Assembly (NCBI GenBank): GCA_036346225.1 | Contig: JARFIW010001745.1 | Span: 1 to 64,000 of the forward strand | Direction: 5' to 3' | Length of the DNA stretch: 64,000 bases | Origin: Platerodrilus igneus | Lineage: Eukaryota; Arthropoda; Insecta; Coleoptera; Lycidae | Shown here: positions 57,485 through 64,000 of the stretch, in pieces | How positions within the stretch are numbered: the stretch's first letter is position 1 | Layout of the letters: every line of letters begins with the position of its first letter | Translations under genes and position numbers: made by a program | Notes under the pieces: model-generated | What the model saw: the letters and a program-made list of their open reading frames with translations, nothing else | Database searches by the model: none | Told to the model about the DNA's origin: nothing

Positions 57485-58863
57485 ATGAAAATACCTATCA
57501 AACATACGCGGCGTCAACAAAGCCGTTATGGTTTGAATATTTGTTGCTACATTGTTGGTGGCAAATTTCAATACCATATTTTTGAAAACAATCATTCAGC
57601 TTGTCGCTATATTGAAATTTTGTATACCAACTTGCACGAATTACTGGAGGACATGCCTTTCGAAAAGACAAAAGTGTGGTTCCAACAAGATGGTGCACCC
57701 CGCACAACGACTATAATTACTCGTGAATTATTTAAATAGAGAATATCTCAATAAATGGATGGGTACGTTTGAGCCTGTTCAGTGGCCGCCTAGATCTCCT
57801 GACTTGTCGATATTGGACTATTTCTTGTGGAATTTTTGAAAGAGGAAATCTATAAAACCCAGAACCATAGTATTGAAGAGTTGCGGAATTCAATTGAAGC
57901 AGCATTTCGTAAAGTTAAGGCGGTTTATTTATTAAATTCTATTAAGTCTTTAATAAAACGATGCGAACTTTGTTTAAGAGAGAATGGAGGCCAGTTTGAA
58001 CAGTATCTCTGAATTATCAGTAAATAAAACTATTGTAGTATTTCCATCTGTGTTCTAGTGTTTTATATATATATTATGTGTGCGGGTGTGTGTAGGTGAG
58101 GGTGTGTGTGGTTGTGTGCGCATGCGTGCTTGTGTGTGTGTGTTTGTGAGGGTATGAGGTGTGTGAGTATGTGTATATTTGTGTATCCATATATGGATTA
58201 TAGACTGTTTAAATGTGGATAGAAAAGTATAATTTTCAATTTAAGATGTAGTTATATTAATTTTTGTAATATATGTAGTTATGATATTGTATTCTTCTAG
58301 CTTTCAAACTTTGTTGTTTAGAGTGGTGTGCTACAATAATAAACTCTTGTTTTGTGTTTACCTTTTGTTTCGCGGCCAACTATAAATTACCAATACAACA
58401 AATTATTTTATTATACCAAAAACATGGAATAAATCGGCCATTTGAAAAAATAATTATACTAAACTATATATTTTTAAAAAGCTGTCAAAAAGAGCTTTTA
58501 AATAAAGCGGCAACTAATTGTGGTTTCCATTTAAAAAATGCAAGTTTATATTATAACCTCAAAAATATTATAAATATTAAATATTTGCTGCGTACGCCAC
58601 TGTATTCTACGTAAAAAACCGTATAAAAGACTTCTACAGTATTTTTGGATATTTTTGCAAACAAACGAGTTATGAGAATTAATAGAATTGTAAAAAATAT
58701 TAATTTTTGGCTATAACTCGAAAACAAAAGAAGATCGCTCATTTGTGATTTTACCATTGAATTGATCTCAAAAAGTTGGCACATGACTGCGCACACAGTT
58801 TTATTGTATCTATAATAACAACTAAGTTACCCATTTAATACATCCAATTTGGGACACACTGTA
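57485..58863 (+). mobile_element. Truncated mariner-like element (DD34D type)
   Basis: The transposase C-terminal part begins near 57485. It has VWFQQDGAPRTTTIIT (second Asp, about 57690) and, after a frame break and stop at 57739, RSPDLSILDYFLW with the third Asp (about 57815), then EEIYKTQNHSIEELRNSI to a stop at 58012. The spacing is that of mariner enzymes. The right end at 58830-58863 reads ccaatttgggacacactgta, matching mariner-type terminal repeats. The N-terminal half and left end are missing, replaced by the TTCGG array. Confidence 0.82.
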
Positions 58864-60050
58864 CATTAAAACTGCTTGCATAAACTTAAACTTGCGATAA
58901 ATACATTGACAAAATTTCCGTATAGCTTCACAAAGTTTTAATATTGTAAATAGCAACAAATAGTGACTCGCAAAATCGAAGTAAATGATTTTCAAATAAA
59001 AGACCAATCATACACAATATCGAAGAGTATAACGACAACTGAATATCCTGGTACATTCTTGACTTTTCGAGTTATATTCTTATCTCATTAAGAGGATAAA
59101 TGATAGTTTAGGTACCTACCATGATACATTGTGTAAATACCTATAGCAGGGTGAGATTTTTGCTGCAAGTGCAACAAAAAATTTATTAAACGCTCCAACT
59201 TCAAAACTATGGAAGAATGCAGACATAACCAGCCGCAGCTACTCCATGGGGGCTCAAAGGCTAGAGTCCCCCAGGTTATTTTAAGGAATCGGTACCGTAA
59301 ATAAACTTTTAGGCATAAATTAATTCATTGTAAAATGACTACTCAAAACTAGAGATCGAATGCATAAATGCTTTCAGCCCGGCATTTTTAAGTGGTCTCA
59401 GTAAATAAATTGTAAATGCTACGTTTACAATGATGTATGATGCCGGAAACAGATATAAATAGTAAACATATTCCGCCGTCGTCCTTTCGTAAGCAAAAAG
59501 CAACCACATCTAACCGTTTTAATTTAAATTAACACCAAAATGCATACAATTCTTTTAAGATTTGTGGTCCAAATGATTAAACGTAACACTGATATTAATA
59601 TTTTAAAATTATTTAAAACAATTACGTTTCTCACTATATTCATTTTACATACAACATTTAAGCAATAATAAATAAATACCTGTCCTACACATTTGGACAG
59701 TGCTCTCTTCACGTTAACAGAACTCTTTGATTTTCTTTAGTACATCGGTGTAAGGGAAGGCTCCATTCTATTGAGCCCGGCCTATGTAAATCTTATAGAA
59801 AATCGAACCACGACGAATTCTGTCGAACGCAAATAATAACAGCTTCAGATAGTTTTAACAAGGCTCTCATCATTAGAACCCTTAGCCGCAGTATCTGTTG
59901 GTATTTCAAGGCGTGTTTGTTGTTGTCTGGTACTAATTTGCGTGAGCGTAGAGATTATTTCACTTGTTTTCGTTGAAAGTAAAAAACGTGTTTTGTTTTG
60001 TGAGTGTAGTCGTAGTGTATAATTTTCATTATTATTTTGAATTATTCACG
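58864..60050. other. No recognised gene
   Basis: Sequence between the mariner right end and the second hAT transposase. The last few hundred bases before 60051 may hold the hAT 5' region. I could not find matching hAT terminal repeats. Confidence 0.35.
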
Positions 60051-62037
60051 ATGACTGAAAATAATATTCGTAATATAGTCGAAATTAAATTTAAAACTTT
60101 TCCATTAGCAGAAAAGGTGAAAATTAAGAACCTAGGCCGTCCGACACCGGATTTAAATCTGAAACAGGTAGATAAGGTTGGAAATCGTAGTTTCACAAGG
60201 CATGTTTCAAAAGAAATTTATAAAAAATGTCAGTGGATATCCAGATGCTCTCAATCAAATTCTCTGTTTTGTTTTCGTTGCCATTTATTTTATTGTGACG
60301 GAATGGACAAAACATGGTCGGAAAAGGGCTTTAGAGATCTGAAGCATATAAACGATCAAATAAAAAAACATGAAATTAGCAAGTACCATATAAGGTCTTG
60401 CACGGATTTGGCTATGCTAAGTTCCGTGAACATTGCGGTTCAGTTAGATTCTGCATATCGGCAGAACATTAATAAGCATAATGAGCAGGTGACTAAAAAT
60501 AGATACATTTAAAAAAAAATTACGAATTGTATTAAATTTTGTAGAAAATTGGAATTGGCATTCAGTGGACACTATAAAAAAGAATATTCCGAAAACCGTG
60601 GAATTTTGTTACAATTAATTGATTTTACTTCGGAATTGGATGTAATTTTAAAAGAACATTTACACAAAGCGAGTGTATTTAACGGTACATCTATAAATAA
60701 CTATGCAAAACGAGATTTTAGAAAGCATGCTTGCAGTGTGTCGTCAAGAAATTCAAGATCAAATTAAAGGTGGTGAATTTTTGGCAATCCAGTGCGATGA
60801 GACGACTGACATTTCAAATCAATGAAAATTGTAATTATAGTTAAATATTTCTACAGTGGAAATATTTATGAAAGATTTTGGACATTTCTACGAGTAATAG
60901 ATAAAACAGCTAACGGTTTAACGGAGTGTATTGAGCAGGAATTAGATAAATTAATATTAAACTCGCTATCTAAACTAATCGCTCAAACTTATGACAATAC
61001 AAATGTTACGAGTGGTTCTGCTAGTGGAGTTCAGTCAAAAATAAAACTTAAATATAAAAATGCCTATTTTGTTCGCTGTTATGCCCATCAATTAAATTTA
61101 ATTATGCAGAAAGCAACTAGACAAAATGCTAAAGTTCATTTTTTTTTTCTAATTTATCCCCAATTCCTGCTTTTTTTTTCTAATTTTACTCACAGGTGTG
61201 ATGAGCTAAAAGAAATAGTGAAGCGAAAATTGCCCACTGTTGCTGCCACACGTTGGAATTATAATATTCGTATTGTGAACGTCGTATATGAGAATAGAGA
61301 AAAACTAATCGAATGCTTTGAGGAATTAGAAGAAAAATGCAATAAAACTATAACCTGCAGGGAAGCATATGGTTTGCGTAGAATTCTGGAAGATCCTGAT
61401 TTTGTGTTTCTTCTCAATTTATTTCATAAAATTTTTCCAGATGTTGACATATTATTTAATCAGTTTCAAGCTAGAGATACAGACAGTGTTGCACTGAAAA
61501 GAAAAATGGAAGACTTTGAAGGATAATAGCATCTGCTAGAAATTCAACTGATGAGATAGAAAAAATATAATCTGTAATGATACTAAACGAAAAAAAATTA
61601 GTAACGTGGAAAATCGGAAATTGACTGCTAAAGAAGTGTGCGATACAATAGTTGTTCAGATGAAAGACAGGCTCTCATACCGAACTCATTTAGAAGCCGC
61701 ATTTTTACTAAACGTAACTAATTTTGATACTTACTCAAAAAAATTTCCAACATCGCATTTCCAATCGATTGTTAAGTGTTATCTAATGTTACAGCCAGAC
61801 AAATTGAGGACTGAATTGGAAGTGATGTATTCAAGAACGGACTTTAAAAATATTATAGGCGGCCTAAACATGCTTTCCTGGTTGACCCAAAATGGGTTAA
61901 ACGAAATCTTTGGCGAAACAATAAAATTATTAAAAATTATATTCACAACCCCAACGTCCACTGCCGAATCTGAAAGATGTTTTTCAACTCTTAATAAGTG
62001 TTCGGTCTTTTTTATTATTTTATTAAATTTAATTTGA
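60051..62037 (+). pseudogene. Second hAT transposase, TTF-type zinc finger, broken
   Basis: The ATG at 60051 (MTENNIRNIVEIKFKTFP) starts the frame. The zinc finger region shows LFCFRCHLFYC and HINDQIKKHEISKYHIRSC (about 60260-60400). The catalytic text has FLAIQCDETTDISNQ (about 60780-60822) followed by a stop, then AQTYDNTNVTSGSASGVQSK (about 60985). The dimerisation region has STAESERCFSTLNK (about 61955-62000) and is cut short. Breaks lie near 60510, 60770, 60824 and 61526. It is a different subfamily copy from the hAT at 46-49 kb, judging by low similarity. Element ends not identified. Confidence 0.82.
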
Positions 62038-62181
62038 AGACGACTCGCTCCTGTATCCTATTAATGTAGACATTGGAAATATGCATCCTGAATACCTCAC
62101 CCCTTTTATCACGAAGGTCACGCGTGATCAGTTTCGAACAAGTAGAAACTTGTTTTGACCTGCTTGCACCCCAATATAGAG

Positions 62182-62752
62182 TGTAATAACGGAGTCGTAG
62201 TTAATCGTTTGAAACGTGAAGACGTTATTAAAGCAGCATACAATTTGGTATGTTTTCGAAGCTCGTTTCATGGTTCGTATGTAAAACATTAATTATCGTG
62301 TAGTGTTCGGAATAAAGGGTTGTAATTACACAAGTGCTATTTATGGCCATAATAGTGCGAACTTTGTAAGTGAGAATAAACTGGTCGTTTAATGGATATT
62401 TCGTCTCGGCTTGCAGAGGAAGCACTACAACATCATAAACATACAGTCCATTAATTCGTCGATTATTAATCGTTGGACCAGCAAATTTCGTCCTTCAATA
62501 ATATCTCCAGGTATGTAACTTGATATATTCTAGCTACAACCTCATAGGTATGTACATTGGTCGCTTCGTCGCCGTATCTGGTTAACGGTGTAGTTAATGA
62601 ACTTTGTACCCTCAGGGTATAGTGCAGCTGTCGTTGGTGTCGGTTGTATTCGTAATCACGTGATTGGTGCGTGAATAATTCGTTGGTTGGTGCAGGTTGT
62701 AAATACTTGTGTTTATTGACGTCAATAAAATTTCCTTATTCCTTACCTACAA
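62182..62752 (+). repeat. Probable 5' LTR of a second BEL/Pao element
   Basis: The candidate start TGTAATAACGG (62182) and end CCTACA (62752) have TG..CA borders, with a polyadenylation-type aataaa near 62735. The borders cannot be confirmed because the other LTR lies beyond the window. Confidence 0.4.
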
Positions 62753-62841
62753 ACTTGGAGTCGCTTTCAAATAGTAATATAATTAGAAATTTCGTCGTTT
62801 TAATAACTTAGATAATTTATGCTTTGTATTTAATATTCAAA

Positions 62842-64000
62842 ATGAGTAATAAATTGGAAACGATTATTTTAGAAGCTAAAACAGCGTGGAGTAGATTAAA
62901 TAGTATTCTTGATAATATGAAAGAAATTGGTAGAGCGGAAAATAACTGTTGTGTGATAGACGTTTGGCTGGATTCTGCGAAAGAAGTCGAATCAGATTTA
63001 AACTTTTGTGTCAGACGGTCGTTGTGGAAGAGTCAGTGGAATTAGAGGAATATCGTGCTTTGAGGATAGAGATAGGTAATCTAGTTACGGAAATTAAAAT
63101 TTTCGCTGCTAAATTTAAAGTGGAATTCGTGAAAGATGTTAAACCGGTTATTGGTATGTCAGCTACAGGACCGCATGATGTTGTTCCCGTTAGTGGTAAC
63201 CTCCCCCTGCCTTTGTTAAAAATAATTCGCTTTTCCGGTAAGATTGTCGATTGGGAGAGTTTTCGATCAGTTTTTGAAAAATTGGTTCATGAGAATGATA
63301 GATTGTTGCCAATTCAGAAATTCATGTATTTGTTAGATAACATTGATTCAGTACACATGCTTTGATTAAACATATTCCAATTGGGAATGATTCGTATCAA
63401 AAGGCGTATGACATTTTAGTAAATCGTTTTCAATCCAAAAGGTTATTAGCATCCACTTATTGGAACTCGCTTGAGAGATGTTCGAAAATTAATACGGTAA
63501 ATTCGCATAAACAATTAAGAAGTTTGATTAATTGTATCGATGAAAATTTGTTTGCATTGGAAAAATTAGAAATCGACTTGTGGGATTTCGCACTTTTAAT
63601 TTGTTATCCAAAAATTAGACAGTGAAACTCTAAAAGGTTTGAGTTGGAGAATGTTTTAGATGTTCCTACATTTAAGGATTTAAGAGCATTTGTAGAAAGG
63701 CAATGTAAGGTGTTGGAAGTTAGTGAGATTGTTTCATTAGATACTTCTTCGAAAACTCGGAAAGCATAAAATTCGGTGCTTCAGATACTAGAAAATTCGC
63801 TAGCGCATCGTCGGCGCCTAGAAATTCGTTTGTCGCTACTTCTACTGATAGAAAGTGCATTTTGTGTCAAGCTTCGCATCCATTGTATAAATGGAAGCAA
63901 TTGTTGGATAAATCCCCTCAAGAACGCTATGAGGTGGTAAAAAGGCACAAGTTGTGTATTCGTTGCTTAGGTGATGCACATTCGGTGAAAGATTGTCGTT
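62842..64000 (+). pseudogene. BEL/Pao Gag, frameshifted, cut by window end
   Basis: The ATG at 62842 (MSNKLETIILEAKTAWSRLN) opens a Gag of the Pao type. Conserved text includes LPLLKIIRFSGKIVDWESFR (about 63205) and SLINCIDENLFALEKLEIDL (about 63520). The end of the window enters a cysteine knuckle (CVRC/CIRCLGDAHSVKDC-like, about 63955-64000). Frame changes at about 63030 and 63360 and a stop at about 63623 show it is broken. The remaining polyprotein lies outside the window. Confidence 0.82.

Noticed and set aside
1..64000. CRISPR array or bacterial contamination
   Set aside because: No regularly spaced repeats with spacers, and all recognisable genes are eukaryotic transposons or an insect receptor.

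Overview
The window is AT-rich, intron-bearing eukaryotic DNA, almost certainly from an insect genome and possibly a beetle (order-level guess only). The evidence is an insect-type odorant receptor (7tm_6) gene whose exons match in phase, together with many insect-style transposons: BEL/Pao, Gypsy, RTE-like, Penelope-like, hAT, mariner, a Tc1/mariner relative with a very wide D-E spacing, a tRNA-derived SINE and a Polinton/Maverick. I see no bacterial operons, rRNA genes, functional tRNA genes or CRISPR arrays.

The only host gene I can support well is on the minus strand: exon 1 at 44105-44329, exon 2 at 14681-15165 and exon 3 at 14533-14634. Intron 1 would be 28,939 bp and intron 2 is 46 bp. 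Exon phases and membrane topology fit an odorant receptor whose C-terminal exons are not seen here.

Layout. 1-8930: an RTE-type non-LTR element whose ORF is split cleanly by a 6.45-kb BEL/Pao retrotransposon (5-bp target duplication). 11041-13735: a transposon encoding a D..D(83)E transposase. 14533-15165: receptor exons 2 and 3. 15166-44104: the giant intron. It holds a decayed nuclease-like ORF (17.3-18.5 kb), an intron-bearing homologue of the same transposase family carrying a SINE (18.9-20.6 kb), two Penelope-like elements head to head with hammerhead-like motifs (23.7-25.6 kb), a 14.15-kb defective Polinton (25899-40052) lying inside an ATCGAT-rich repeat, and an internally deleted Gypsy element (41.3-43.6 kb). 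45949-50014: a hAT element with a perfect 8-bp duplication. 50.2-51.0 kb: a third D..D(~82)E transposase copy. 53846-55919: a 2,074-bp foldback element whose empty site is preserved in a paralogous copy near position 1213. 56.4-58.9 kb: TTCGG arrays and a truncated mariner. 60.05-62.04 kb: a second, decayed hAT. 62.2-64.0 kb: the 5' end of another BEL/Pao element, cut by the window edge.

The most interesting object is the Polinton. It keeps recognisable integrase, packaging ATPase, phospholipase-A2-type minor capsid, penton-like and major capsid genes, in two divergent blocks, but no DNA polymerase B or cysteine protease that I can find. Every long gene is frameshifted, so it is a fossil. Its terminal repeats are unusually long and internally repetitive, and a smaller inverted-repeat element is nested in the right arm. 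Nearly all coding sequence here is transposon-derived and broken.
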